From Nephrocerus scutellatus (lineage: Eukaryota; Arthropoda; Insecta; Diptera; Pipunculidae), in the NCBI GenBank assembly GCA_947095585.1, contig OX352761.1, forward strand, positions 39,196,760-39,260,759: a stretch of DNA of 64,000 nt, given 5' to 3'. The notes beneath the pieces are model-generated. The model ran no database searches. It worked only from the letters and a program-made list of their open reading frames with translations, and was not told the DNA's origin. Position 1 is the first letter of the stretch; each line of letters begins with the position of its first letter. The position numbers and the translations under genes were made by a program. Of this stretch, positions 18,053 through 28,600 are shown piece by piece.

Positions 18053-18465
18053 AAATGTAAGAAGTGGATCCAGGTGATCCACTCTGTAGCGACATCGCGA
18101 AGGTAATCAGGTTGGCTATTACCGACCAATGTTTTCAGGTTGGTCTATTTCCGGCCCAAAAAAGACGAAAAGACTAAAAAAGACACAGCGGAAATCAGAC
18201 CTGACAATACCACACCAAAGCAGGACAGTCAAACTCGGCTGCCAAACCGGTTTATTGCTCAAAAACCTCCGGCAACAAGGTGAATCCTAAGACCCAAGAA
18301 TCGAAACCCGGCCAATCGGTACATGGCAACGAGAGGTTAGGTAAACCATTATAGGCCAAAACATCCAAGAAACATGGTCTCGAAACAGCAAAACCTATCC
18401 AGCCAGGCTTACAACTGGTACATCGCTCTTATACAAGAGCCATGGACCAACAAGTCATGGGTATA
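18053..18465 (+). pseudogene. LOA-type LINE 5' fragment (endonuclease start)
   Basis: The sequence from about 18239 to 18459 is near-identical to 36319-36535 (GCTGCCAAACCGGTTTATTG, CGAAACCCGGCCAATCGGTA, TTATACAAGAGCCATGGACC). It encodes the start of an endonuclease, YIALIQEPWTNK, which is the first catalytic block of LOA/R1-type EN domains. The reading is lost at 18465, where the foldback-like repeat begins. Stops upstream show it is dead. Confidence 0.75.
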
Positions 18466-18728
18466 TAGTGTGAAGTCATGTAAGGTCAAAAGTAAGGTTT
18501 CGTTCATTTTACAAACTTTCATTTTAAACCCTGCTCCTGTTGACCGAATGCATATATATTTTGAGATGGATTTGTAGAAAATTGAATAGGCTTTATTGGG
18601 ATGCATTTGTCAAAAAAAATTATCCGAGAGCAATTTTCGAAATATTCGCATTTGAAAATAAAATTAAAACAAAGAAAAAAAAATTTGGATTTTGACGACT
18701 TTTATATCGGTAACGCTTTCAAGAATTT
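18465..18728 (+). repeat. Partial copy of the foldback-like element
   Basis: Nearly the same as 15265-15530: GTGTGAAGTCATGTAAGGTC, ACCGAATGCATATATATTTT, GAGAGCAATTTTCGAAATAT and TTTATATCGGTAACGCTTTC. Both ends are cut off relative to the complete copy. Confidence 0.75.
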
Positions 18729-18738
18729 AAAGTGACCT

Positions 18739-19200
18739 TGTGGGGGTTTATTTGGCGTTAATTAGCCACTTAACCACAATTTAATCGCGACCGAAGGCGG
18801 TCATGCAAGTTCAAGAGAAAAAAACTCGGCGAGCCAAAGATCCGTTTTCGGTTGTCAATTTATTTTTAGGATACAAAACTTTCTATTCAAATTAAAGATT
18901 ACTTATGGCTATATTAATAAATACAATTAATTACAACGCGGAAATGCGGATCAAAAAATGTAATGCGAATTCCTCGATTTTCACACTGTCGACGTTGTTC
19001 TTGAAGTAGGCGTTCGTTCGTTTTTCTTTCCGTTTTCTCTGGTAATGCGACGATTGTCATGCCAACTAGTGGCGGGTAGGCGTATCATTTCGACTAGCTC
19101 AACGATCCGCCCGTCAGGGGGCACGCCGGTGCAGCCGCACTACCCCACGCCTAGTAAACGTTAGGAACGATTACGTGAACCGAAAAGGTCGTCTGATAAC
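18739..19200 (-). mobile_element. 3' LTR region of a Ty3/gypsy element
   Basis: On the minus strand the integrase remnant is followed by a G-rich CGTGGGG tract, which could be a polypurine tract, and then about 400 bp ending CCCCCACA at 18739. This position and the terminal CA fit a 3' LTR. A matching 5' LTR is not seen at the far end of the element near 32.5 kb, so the left LTR border is approximate. Confidence 0.5.
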
Positions 19201-19221
19201 GCGCCCTGATCGCGCGTTTTT

Positions 19222-19985
19222 TCAACTTGTGTACAGTCTTCGACTTTTGGGTTTGGGCTGCTGCTGGTCGCGGTCATCCCTATTGTCTGATTCGTTGATT
19301 TCGATGAAGCATGGTTTTAACCGATTTATAGACACATTTGATTCGGGGCCTTTTACTAAGATAGTGTAATATTTTTTGGAACGACGCACTACCCGGTAAG
19401 TGCCCTGGTATGGTGGTTGCAACGCGCACTGCATCTGTACGACCAGGACATGTGAGCACATCTTGAGGTCTTTAAAGACGAACATTGTTGACTTATTGAC
19501 GTGTAGTGATGGCTGTGTTGGTTGTACCAGCTTGAAATAATTTTTAATTTTAGTGATAACTTGGTTTTGTGTCAAAAATTATGACGGTTGAATCATGTCC
19601 ACTGGAAGGTGTAATTTTTCTCCGTATACGAGCTCGGTTGAGGAAGCTTTGAAATCGTTTCTGAAAGCGGTTCTCAAGCCTAGTAGTACGAGAGGTAAGG
19701 ATTTGCTCCATTGGGGATTGTTACTACATATGATTGAAGCTTTCAAGCTGCGGTGCCATCGTTCGACCATGCCGTTGATGGGATTATAGGCTGTGGTTCG
19801 CCTGCGTTAAAACTCGATTAGGTTGGCTAGACTTGTGAATAATTCGGATTCGAATTGAGCTCCTCTGTCGGAGATGATGATGGATGGTACGCTGAAACGG
19901 CTGATCCATGATGGGCGGTCAGCCATCAGCAGAATAGGGGGAATAACACAGAATGCTCTAGAATTGCAGGTGGCCGTAACTATCT
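19222..19985 (-). pseudogene. Ty3/gypsy integrase, core and C-terminal part
   Basis: The minus strand reads the second half of an integrase: IIISDRGAQFESELF with the second catalytic Asp, NGMVERWHRSLKA with the catalytic Glu, LPLVLLGLRTAFRNDFKASS, then a C-terminal domain with PPYQGTYRVVRRSKKYYTI. A stop lies before the ERWH block (near 19808) and a frame change near 19577. The segment carrying the first Asp is missing at the junction with the RTE-type LINE at 19986. The N-terminal half resumes at 22396. Confidence 0.85.
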
Positions 19986-22395
19986 CTGACTGGTGGAAGT
20001 GCGATCAAACCTCGGATACACTGATGAATGGCGACGACCACGGCAACGAAAACGGCTAAACGATTTAAGAATTTTCTCATGGTACGTACGAGCTCGAGCT
20101 GCACAGCAGCTGGCCGATACCCTGTCTAAATATAAGGCTGACATAACAGCAATCCAGGAGATGCGATGGACAGGGAATGGTGTCTTACAAAAATCAGAAT
20201 ATGACATATATTACAGCTGTCATGCAAGACATCATGTGCTCGGGGTGGGTTTTCTAGTCAGCAAAAGAATGAAACCCGCCGTTATCGGCTTTAAAGCAAT
20301 AAATGAACGGCTATGCACACTTTACGTGCGGGGCAAATTTAAAAATATAAGACTCATAAACGTTCACGCACCTACAGAAGATTCCCCAGATGATGGAAAA
20401 GAAGAATTCTTTGAATTAGTCGAAAGGGAACTCCATGCCTGCCCTCAGTATGATGTAGAAATCATTCTGGGGGATATGAATGCTAAAATAGGTGGGGAGC
20501 CAGTATTCAGGCAGTACATTGGCACCCATAGCTTACACGAAAACACTAATGACAATGGACAACGAGTCATATAGATGGCAGCAAGCAATAATTTGGTCGT
20601 TGCAAGTACAAGGTTTGCGCGTAAAAATATCCACAAAGCCACCTGGGTATCTCCCGATGGAGCCACTCGCAACCAGATAGACCACGTGTTAATAGACCGT
20701 CGCCACAACCCGAACCTGATTACGGTACGAACGTACCGAGGTGCCAACGTCGACTCGGACGTTGGTATGGTGCTCCGAGCGCGGAATGCATCATCACGAA
20801 AGATTGCATCCGCGAATCAGATTTGAGTCAACACGGATGCCCTTCGCAATGAAGAGACCAGAAACAACTACGGTCAAGCGATAGGACTCGCCCTAAATGC
20901 AGGGAGAGTAAGTCCTCGGGCTGAGATGTCTGGCGTAGAAGAGAAATGGACACGCCTTAAGAATACTGTCATTAGTACTGCTGACTCCATCTAAGGCAGT
21001 AGTCGTAGAGTTCGGACCGACTGGTTCGATGACGAATGTAAGCTAGCGACTGAACGTAAGAATGTTGCGTACCGAGCAATGCAACTATCTCATAGAACGC
21101 GGGCACGCGAAGATGAATATAAAGAGCTCAGAAGATATGAAAAAACAGTTCACCGGCGAAAGAAAGCCGCCTGGGAGAAGAATCTCATCCGTGAACTGGA
21201 ACAGTACAGAGAGCAAGGACCGCAGCAGGCGCGGAAGTTCTACCAAAGAGTCCGCGGTATGACGCAATATACACCACGTTGCACATACTGCAAGGACAAA
21301 TAGGGTAATCTGATCGCCGATCTTAAAGGCATCTTAGAGCGATGGCCAGCTAACTGAAGAATTGGAGGCTCCACCAATGACCGAAGATCATACTTTGCTG
21401 CCGCCACCAAGCATAGACGAAGTTAGCAGAGCGATAAATCGGCTCAAAAATAATAAGTTCCCGGGATGATAAAAATAGAAAGCCCCACATTACACCAAGC
21501 AATTCATGAAATAATAGTGCAAGTATGGGAAGAAGAAGCTATGCCAGAAGACTGGCGAAGAGGCATCCTGTGCCCCATACATAAGAAGGGAGATATCACA
21601 AAATGCAGCAATTATCGTGGTATAACGTTGTTGAGTACCGCGTATAAGATTTTCTCCTCTATCCTTCAAGACAGGATAGCCCCATATGCTAAAGTCATCA
21701 TTGGTTCATATCAGTGTGGCTTCCTCACAGGCAAATCAACAACTGATCAGATCTATACCCTATGGCAGGTGATGGAAAAATGACTACACCATCTTTTTAT
21801 AGACTTTAAAGCCGCCTATGATAGCATAGCCAAAGTAGAACTTTATAAATCCATGAGAGAGCTCGGCATCCCAAATAAACTGACACGACTATGTAGGTTG
21901 ACCATGACCAAGCCAAAGTAAAAATATCCGGATCACTATTAAGCCCATTCAACATCTATAACGGGCTCCGACAAGGGGATGGACTGACCTGCGTCCTCTT
22001 CAACCTGGCGTTGGAGAAAGTGATCCGAGACTCTGACGTAACGGCGAGAGGAACAATTCTCTATAAGTCCATTCAGATACTGGCTTATGCAGACGATATT
22101 GACATCGTTGGTAGAAACCGAAAAGCTGTACAGGAAGCTTTCATCCAAATAGAGCAGGCGGCACGAAATATGGGGCTGCATATTAATAAGAGCAAAACAA
22201 AGTACATGGTGGCCACGTCTGCGAGTAGAAGATCCAACATTAGTCCCTCATTTCATATAGTGGAGCGCGAATTCGAAGTAGTGCAATCCTTTAACTATCT
22301 CGGGTCAACTATAGCAGCCGATAACAGCATGGAACCGGAAATACGCGCACGATTGCTTAAAACCAACAAAGCCTACTATAGTCTGTCAAGACTCT
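19986..22395 (+). pseudogene. RTE-type LINE inserted in the gypsy integrase
   Basis: A plus-strand endonuclease comes first: DITAIQEMRWTGNG (20140-20180), GVGFLVSKRM, IILGDMNAKIGGE and NQIDHVLIDRR. A reverse transcriptase follows: NYRGITLLSTAYKIFSSIL, FLTGKSTTDQIYTLWQ, IDFKAAYDSI and LAYADDIDIVGRNRKAVQEA (22080-22140), with FNYLGSTI downstream. The motif set is that of RTE/BovB-type LINEs. Stops at 20573, 20824, 21301 and 21781 and frameshifts near 21900 kill it. It ends at about 22395, before the usual RT C-terminus, so it is 3'-truncated at the gypsy junction, which is unusual for a simple LINE insertion. Confidence 0.85.
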
Positions 22396-22740
22396 TTAAA
22401 TCCACACGGACTTTTAACGTGTTTTGCGACTTTGCATTTTTGGCAGTTTGCGCAATATTTTGCCACAATCTTAAGTCTTTGTTTAGTGCTGGCCAGACGA
22501 ACTTGGTACGAATAAGCTTGGCCGAGTTACGAATTCCTGGGTGAAATTTTTCGAAAACCTGCCGTCGAAATTTTTTGGGGACGTATGGTCTTGGTATACC
22601 GGTTGAAACGTCGCAATATAAGAGTTTGTATGTTCCAAAAACCGGCATTTTGTCAAGTTTAAGACTGTCGTTGTTTCTGATTAACGCTTTAAGATTATCA
22701 TCATTGGTTTGTTCGTTCGCCATAAGTGACTAATCTATGT
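22396..22740 (-). pseudogene. Ty3/gypsy integrase N-terminal (HHCC) part
   Basis: The minus-strand reading contains VFEKFHPGIRNSAKLIRTKF followed by VWPALNKDLRLWQ, the region around the integrase zinc-binding domain of gypsy elements. A frame change disrupts the following Cys pair. It abuts the RTE-type insertion on the left and the RNase H/tether region on the right. Confidence 0.8.
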
Positions 22741-23373
22741 TACTCAGGATCGTTAGTGCATCGATCTGAGAAAGGGCATCACCCACAACGTTATCCTTAC
22801 CGGAAACGTGCTGAATATCGGTTGTGTATTGAGAAACCAGATCAAGATGCCTGCGCTGACGGGATGAAGCTTTTTCTAAGTTTTGATACAGTGAGTACGT
22901 GAGGAGTTTGTGATCAGTATAGGGAATAAATTCCCGCCCGTCAACGAAATGTTTAAAGTGTTTGATTGCAGTCTATGCCGCTAGCAGCTCCCTGTCGTAC
23001 GTACTGTATCTTTGCTCCTTAGCTGTGAGTTTTCGAAAAAAGAAGCTCAGTGGTTGCCAACCTTCTGTCGTGAATTGTTGCACCACAGCTCCGATTGATT
23101 GGTTTGACGCATCAACCATGATTGCCATTTTTGGATTTGGCAACGGACTAGATAGCTGAGTAGCTTCTGCTAATTGTTTTTTTTTTTTGCAACGCTCAAA
23201 AGCTTGGTTTGACTGATCGCATCAAATGACCTTGCTGTTGTCGTTCTTCTATCGCCCTTTAAGGAATTCGTACAATATGGCTTGGTGTCGAGCCGCGTTT
23301 GGCAGAAAAATGCGATAATAATTAAGCATACCCAAGAATCTTTGAATGCCTTTAGTTGTAGTTGGACGAGGGA
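22741..23373 (-). pseudogene. Ty3/gypsy reverse transcriptase C-terminus and RNase H
   Basis: On the minus strand the reading runs NFPRPTTTKGIQRFLGMLNY (about 23373-23310), then a connection region, then MVDASNQSIGAVVQQF (about 23125-23075) with an RNase H catalytic Asp, and WQPLSFFF. Stops and frame changes follow near 22990. It continues the reverse transcriptase found at 30.7-31.4 kb, from which it is separated by the BEL/Pao element and by the SINE. Confidence 0.8.
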
Positions 23374-23774
23374 AATTTGCTATTGCTTCGATTCGAGATT
23401 AATAATAATAATATTCGGCGCGACAGGTCAAGACAAGGCCTAGCTTCTCGCGACCATTGGTGCTGCGCATGTTAATTTTTGGACACAAATGAAAGGGACC
23501 TACAATTTAAGACCGGATCCGAACGGCGAATTGAGAAGCTTTCCGTGACAAGTTATTACTCTTGGAACGTTTGTCACCCATTCGCGAGAGGTGGGACACC
23601 GAGAAAAATACTTTTGGTGTTGCTGGGATTCGAACCTGAACCTCCTGCTCAGCAGCCATGTGCACTTCCACTGAGCCACGGCGCCCACTCGATTCGAAAT
23701 TGGGCCGGACTAATACTAGCGGCTGAAATCTCGAATCCTAGGAAACTAATTTGTTTCTCACCGAATATGCATTT
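23374..23774. repeat. Left copy of a 401-bp direct repeat flanking the BEL element
   Basis: This segment, gypsy RT sequence containing a SINE, is repeated at 30362-30762 with only a few differences (for example 23630-23634, 23702 and 23710). An LTR-element insertion should duplicate only 4-6 bp, so this is not a target-site duplication. Confidence 0.9.
23397..23688 (-). mobile_element. tRNA-derived SINE (copy 2) in gypsy RT
   Basis: The minus strand starts GTGGGCGCCGTGGCTCAGTG and has the B box GGTTCGAATCCCAGC. It contains the same body as the 13.5-kb copy and ends in ATT repeats. It is flanked by a TCGATTCGA duplication (23388-23396 and 23689-23697) and splits the gypsy RT coding sequence just after AAGIRP. 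Confidence 0.92.
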
Positions 23775-24586
23775 TGTCGGGGATTAGTACTTCCGAAAGT
23801 CAGGGGGGTGGTCGGAAATAAGAACAAAATGAGTTTAATTTTCTATTTACACTAAGTCTATTTAATCTCTGAATTTACTGTACAAACAAGGCTAATAATT
23901 TTGTATATTCGCGCGGCGATTCCGTCGGGTTTAATTTTGTCGCACTCGGTTAAGCTGGTCCTGAAGAACTGAAGTATGTTGTGCAGCCGACTGCTGCAAG
24001 AAAGCTCGCCTTGCCATGCAAGTCCGTCCACCACCACCATCGCCTGTGACTCCAAATTGCTGCGTCATCACACATTCCAAATGTGTAGCGCGTCGAGTAG
24101 CTGATACCAGGCCCATGCCTTGGCTATCCAGCTGTATACGATGAGAAGGGTGCCTACGCCGGCAACTGCGATAATAATTCTCTGTCGGTAAGACATTCTG
24201 ATGTACGTAGAGCGAACAATGTTGCTGCTGCTCGTCGTTGCTGTATATTTATTTGCTTAGCAAATAGGCCATCCGTCTACATCGCAACGGAGCGAGGTAT
24301 CGGGTGTCCGCACACAGTGCCCAGTCGATGAGTGGGCGACTGTGAGCCGCACAAGCAGCGAACGTCGCAATGTGCGTCGTCAGCGAAATGATAATAATAT
24401 TGTGGTGATCATTCGGCAGGCAACAAAGTGATCGCAATAGGGATCGTATGCAGACGGAATGTACTGCAACTTTGTGCGACTGGTGGTGAGGAATGCGGCG
24501 CGTCAGCAGTCCGCATTTAATGTGAGTATTGCTGGTGGCAATACTTCGATTGCCATGAATCAAGGTCAACGGTTGTTGACCGAACA
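23775..24586 (-). mobile_element. 3' LTR of the BEL/Pao element
   Basis: 812 bp reading TGTTCGG...CCCCGACA on the minus strand, immediately downstream of the pol ORF. It aligns along its length with the solo LTR at 5810-6616. It provides the right-hand boundary of the element in its own orientation and presumably its polyadenylation signals. Confidence 0.88.
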
Positions 24587-24673
24587 TCCTGCCCGGTTGA
24601 AACCTCTGGTTCGAAATGTGTGCATGTAATGCTCCCAGGAAGGTCAAGATCATGTGGACATCTCATGATCTGT

Positions 24674-27600
24674 TCATGATGTCTCCAAGAGGCGGCAAAG
24701 TTTCTGGATGGGCCGGCGGCACTCGCCATGGCTGGTGCGTAGAGTAGCGTTGCGGGCTAATCCGTCACTGCCCGGGTGAACGGCAATGACTCGACCGAGC
24801 CTCCAATGAGTCGGGGGCAGATTCTCTTCTTTCACGAGGACCACGTCGTTCAGTTGAATGTCCGGTTCTCGTCGTTCCCATTTGCTACGGGTCTGGAGGG
24901 TGACCAAGTACTCCTCGCTCCAGCGCTGCCAGAAGTCCTGGTGGAGCTTACGGATCCACTGATACTGCTTGAGGCGATTCAGCGGGACGCCGCCAATGTG
25001 AGGTTCGGGTACCGCGATGAGGGGGGCACCGATGAGGAAATCGCCAGGGGTGAGCGCCAGTTTGTCCTCGGGGTCGTCGTGGAGTGGGACCAGCGGACGT
25101 GAGTTAAGACACGCCTCGATGCGTGTTGCCAGAGTGTGGAGTTGGTGGTACCAGAGAGACTGGGCACCCACCAAACGAACCAAATGATGTTTGGCGGATT
25201 TTACGGCGGCCTCCCATAATCCACCTTGATGAGGGGCCGCAGGAGTGATGAAGTGCCATCTCGTCCCGGAATGTGCCAGGGCCTGTTGGTTGTGATGCGA
25301 TTCGAACGCTACTAAGTCCTCTTTAAGGTACCGGTTCGCACCAACGAAGGCGGTACCATTGTCGCTGTAGAGATCGGGACAGGGTCCGCGCCGGCAGGTG
25401 AATCGGGTAAAAGCATCCATGAAAGCCTGTGATGAGAGGTCCTCAATTACCTCGATGTGCACAGCCTTCGTGGCCATGCAAACGAAGATCGCCAAGTAGC
25501 CTTTGATTGTGGTGCGTGACCGTTTGGTTCCAACCCGAACGGAAAAGGGACCACAGTAGTCGACCCCTGAGGCCAGGAACGGGCGAGCTGAATTGACTCG
25601 TGGGCTGGGTAGCGAAGCCATTTGTTGCTTGATGACCGCTCCGCGGTGTCGTCTGCAGATGACGCATTTGTGTAGCAGAGTCCGCACCGCTTGTCGACCA
25701 TGGAGTATCCAATACTTCTGCCGCAACGTCTGCAGCATCAGTTGAACGCCGCCGTGTAGGGTGGCGTCATGTGTCTGGCGAACCAATAGCCAAACCAAGG
25801 CGCCTGCTTTCGGCAAGACAATGGGATGCCTTTGCTCATCCGGTAGGGACGCATGCGTGAGTCGACCTCCGACTCGTAGGACTCCTCGAGTATCCAAGTA
25901 TGGGTTGAGAGAGAGTAACGGGCTGTTACTTGACGGTGGTGCACGGTGGCGCAACTGGTGCACTTCTTGAGAGAAAGCGGCAGCTTGCTCTATGATGATA
26001 AGTCGTTCCAAGGCGTGGTCGAGCTCATCCGCTCCGACGACTGATCGCTTTAGTAGGTGCCGGTAAGTGCTCCTCCAACGGAGCATATAGGCAACAGTAC
26101 GGAGCAACTGGTGTAGGTTGCTGAATCGCTCGGTCAACGGGATGATGAATTTGTCTCGGCGTCGTGTCGTCAGTTCCATCTGGGTGATGACCATGCCCGA
26201 GAAGAAGCATGGCTTTAATTCTTCTGTCACTTGGTCCATGTCGTCGGCGTGCAGCTGCCCGGGTGGGCCGACGGGGTGCGGTCCGCTTTGCAGCCAACTC
26301 GGCCCTTGCCACCACAGCGAGTGTTGCAGGAGTTCTGATGCACCAAGACCTCGGCTAGCGCAATCGGCTGGATTCTGCGCAGAGCGGACGTGATGCCAAC
26401 GTGCTGGAGACGTCAACTCCTGGATCTGTCGCACTCGGTTTGCGACGTAGGGTTTGAGAGCGGATGGTTCCTTCCGCAACCAACACAAAACAATGCTGGA
26501 GTCCGACCAGAGGTAGTAGGGTGCAGTCTGCAGGCCTAGAGCGGTGCGGACATTCTCCAATGTGGCCGCGAGGAGACTAGCGGCGCACAGTTCCAGACGA
26601 GGAATGGTAGCGCCCTTGAGTGGAGCCACCTTAGCCCGGGCGGTCAGCAGTGCGACATGGGACCTGTCATCGGCATCTGATGTCTTCAGGTAGATGACAG
26701 CTGCATAGGCTCGGGAGCTGGCATCGCAAAACCCATGAATTGTGGTCACATGCTGACTATGCATGCCAAGCCATCGAGGTACCTTGACTTGGTTGAGGGC
26801 CTGCAGCCCGTTGCGGAATGCTGCCCAGGTGTTGAGCAGCTCTGGGGAAAGTGGGGCATCCCAAATGATGCCTGCGGACCACAGCATTTGAATGAACATC
26901 TTTCCTGTGATGATGACCGGCGCAAGGAGTTCAGTAGGATCGAACAGTCTCGCCACCTCGCTCAGAATCCGCCTTTTCGTAGGGGAGGGTCCCAGCGGTT
27001 CCATTTCCACCAAGAAGAAGAGCTCGTCAGCAGCTGGATCCCAACGCAAGCCAAGTACCGTTGCCGTTGGGCATTCTATGACAAGCTCTGTGGAAGAGGG
27101 AGAAGAGGAAGTCTCGTTAGTCACCATGGAAATTACCTGTGCGCTGTTGGAGTTCCATTTGCGCAATTTGAAGTGTCCTGCCATGAGGACAGTGTTGACA
27201 TCGGCAGCCAGGCCGACTGCTTCGGAAATGCTGTTGCAGCTGGTGAGGAGGTCGTCCACATAAAAGGCCTTCTCAATCGTCTCTCGGGCCGCTCGAGCCC
27301 TTGCTGTATCTGGGATCAGCTGTTGATTGTCCTGTGCGCACTGCATCATGGATCGCACAGAAGTGTATGGACTGGATGCCATACCGTAGGTAACCGTCGT
27401 CAAGCGGAAGACGGTCAGCTCGTCGGACGGTGATTCTCGCCAGAGAATCCGTTGGTAGTCTCGATGTTTATGCGCCACCAAGACCTGGCGGAACATCTTC
27501 TCTACGTCAGCGGTCAGCGCGACCAAGTAGCGCCGGAACCGCAGGATGATGTTGATTAGTGAATCCTGGATGGTAAGACCAACCAGCTGGACGTCATTGA

Positions 27601-28573
27601 GTGAGACTCCAGTAGTGGTCTGTGCAGATGCGTTGAAGACCACACGGAATTTGCTAGTTACCGCATGGTGTGGAATGTAGTAACAATGGGGGTGGTCGCC
27701 ATGTTGACCAGCCCGTTCCATGTGTCCAAGCTCTTCATATTCGCGCATGAAGGCGATGTACTTCTCTCTGAGATCTGGGTTGTTCTGGAGTCGCCGCTCC
27801 AGGCAGTAGAATTGTCGCAGTGCAGGTCGGTAGGAGGCACCTAGTGCTGGTGCGTCGTGTCGGAAGGGGATTTGGACCATGTATCTGCCTTCCGATGTGC
27901 GGGAGTGCGACTGGGAGTAGTGCCGGCTGCACTCGTCCTCTCTTGATTCATCTGTGGGTACCTCCTCCGACTTCCAGAAATTCCGAACGAGCTCATCCAG
28001 AGTGTGTTCCAGAGTGGGCTCCAAAGGCGACTCTTCCGTCACCTGGCTGTGGAGCGATCGGATGGGTGGTGCTGCTCGCACCAGGGCAGCTGGGCCGAAG
28101 ACAACCCAACCAAGGTGTGTGCGTTGGGCGTGGGGCTCGTGTGGCCGTCCATGAATGACCTCGTCCTGCACCAAGAGACCCCAGACATCAGCACCCAGCA
28201 AGATGTCGATGGGCCCAGGGGTGCCCAGATGGCTGTCTGCCAGTGGTAGGCCAACCAGATGATGCCATTGTGTGGCATCCACATGTGCTGCGGGGAGCGT
28301 CGAAGTGATCAGGGGTATCACTACGGCCTTCATGGTGAGCACGAACTCTGATCGCGTCGACTGAAGTGAGAGCGTCACTTGGCCTTGAGCCAGAGTGGGT
28401 CGGGAAATACCGACGCCTTGCACGGCTACATCCAATCGGCTTCTGGGAAGACGAAGTTGTTTGGTTAGTTTGGTTGTTATAAGACTTACCTGCGATCCAG
28501 GATCGCAGAGGGCTCGAACCAGGTGGGGCTCCGAGTTTGCGCCGTACGCGTAGCCGAGCGCCGTAGCTAGCAA
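24674..28573 (-). CDS. BEL/Pao pol: protease, RT, RNase H, integrase
   Basis: A 1,299-codon open frame encodes the BEL/Pao polyprotein enzymes. The protease has DPGS at residues 24-27. The RT shows a DVEKMF catalytic Asp near 356 and YVDD at 438-441. RNase H shows GFCDASS (Asp617) and a second Asp in LWSDSS. The integrase has the HHCC finger (His935, His940, Cys970, Cys973) and catalytic Asp1005, Asp1071 (SDNGT) and Glu1121 (GLWEAAVKSAK). All key residues are present and there is no internal stop. The listed start is a TTG; the true frame begins earlier, continuous with gag through one UGA at 28598-28600. This is the best-preserved large ORF in the window. Confidence 0.95.
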   Translation of the reverse strand: MLATALGYAYGANSEPHLVRALCDPGSQVSLITTKLTKQLRLPRSRLDVAVQGVGISRPTLAQGQVTLSLQSTRSEFVLTMKAVVIPLITSTLPAAHVDATQWHHLVGLPLADSHLGTPGPIDILLGADVWGLLVQDEVIHGRPHEPHAQRTHLGWVVFGPAALVRAAPPIRSLHSQVTEESPLEPTLEHTLDELVRNFWKSEEVPTDESREDECSRHYSQSHSRTSEGRYMVQIPFRHDAPALGASYRPALRQFYCLERRLQNNPDLREKYIAFMREYEELGHMERAGQHGDHPHCYYIPHHAVTSKFRVVFNASAQTTTGVSLNDVQLVGLTIQDSLINIILRFRRYLVALTADVEKMFRQVLVAHKHRDYQRILWRESPSDELTVFRLTTVTYGMASSPYTSVRSMMQCAQDNQQLIPDTARARAARETIEKAFYVDDLLTSCNSISEAVGLAADVNTVLMAGHFKLRKWNSNSAQVISMVTNETSSSPSSTELVIECPTATVLGLRWDPAADELFFLVEMEPLGPSPTKRRILSEVARLFDPTELLAPVIITGKMFIQMLWSAGIIWDAPLSPELLNTWAAFRNGLQALNQVKVPRWLGMHSQHVTTIHGFCDASSRAYAAVIYLKTSDADDRSHVALLTARAKVAPLKGATIPRLELCAASLLAATLENVRTALGLQTAPYYLWSDSSIVLCWLRKEPSALKPYVANRVRQIQELTSPARWHHVRSAQNPADCASRGLGASELLQHSLWWQGPSWLQSGPHPVGPPGQLHADDMDQVTEELKPCFFSGMVITQMELTTRRRDKFIIPLTERFSNLHQLLRTVAYMLRWRSTYRHLLKRSVVGADELDHALERLIIIEQAAAFSQEVHQLRHRAPPSSNSPLLSLNPYLDTRGVLRVGGRLTHASLPDEQRHPIVLPKAGALVWLLVRQTHDATLHGGVQLMLQTLRQKYWILHGRQAVRTLLHKCVICRRHRGAVIKQQMASLPSPRVNSARPFLASGVDYCGPFSVRVGTKRSRTTIKGYLAIFVCMATKAVHIEVIEDLSSQAFMDAFTRFTCRRGPCPDLYSDNGTAFVGANRYLKEDLVAFESHHNQQALAHSGTRWHFITPAAPHQGGLWEAAVKSAKHHLVRLVGAQSLWYHQLHTLATRIEACLNSRPLVPLHDDPEDKLALTPGDFLIGAPLIAVPEPHIGGVPLNRLKQYQWIRKLHQDFWQRWSEEYLVTLQTRSKWERREPDIQLNDVVLVKEENLPPTHWRLGRVIAVHPGSDGLARNATLRTSHGECRRPIQKLCRLLETS

Positions 28574-28597
28574 TACGGTAGTGTTCGCTTGATTGAG

Positions 28598-28600
28598 TCA
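28598..28600 (-). other. Single in-frame UGA between gag and pol
   Basis: The gag frame ends GAT TGA CTC AAT CAA, and the very same frame continues open for the whole of pol. Gag and pol would be one ~1,765-codon frame but for this codon. The stop sits in the near-palindrome GATTGACTCAATC. It may be a recent nonsense mutation or a programmed readthrough site; UGA followed by C is a leaky context. Confidence 0.85.

Noticed and set aside
23374..23774. Target-site duplication of the BEL element
   Set aside because: At 401 bp it is far too long for integrase-made duplications, which are 4-6 bp.
26735..27433. 232-codon plus-strand gene within the BEL element
   Set aside because: Shadow frame opposite the pol ORF, whose RT and RNase H motifs are on the minus strand.
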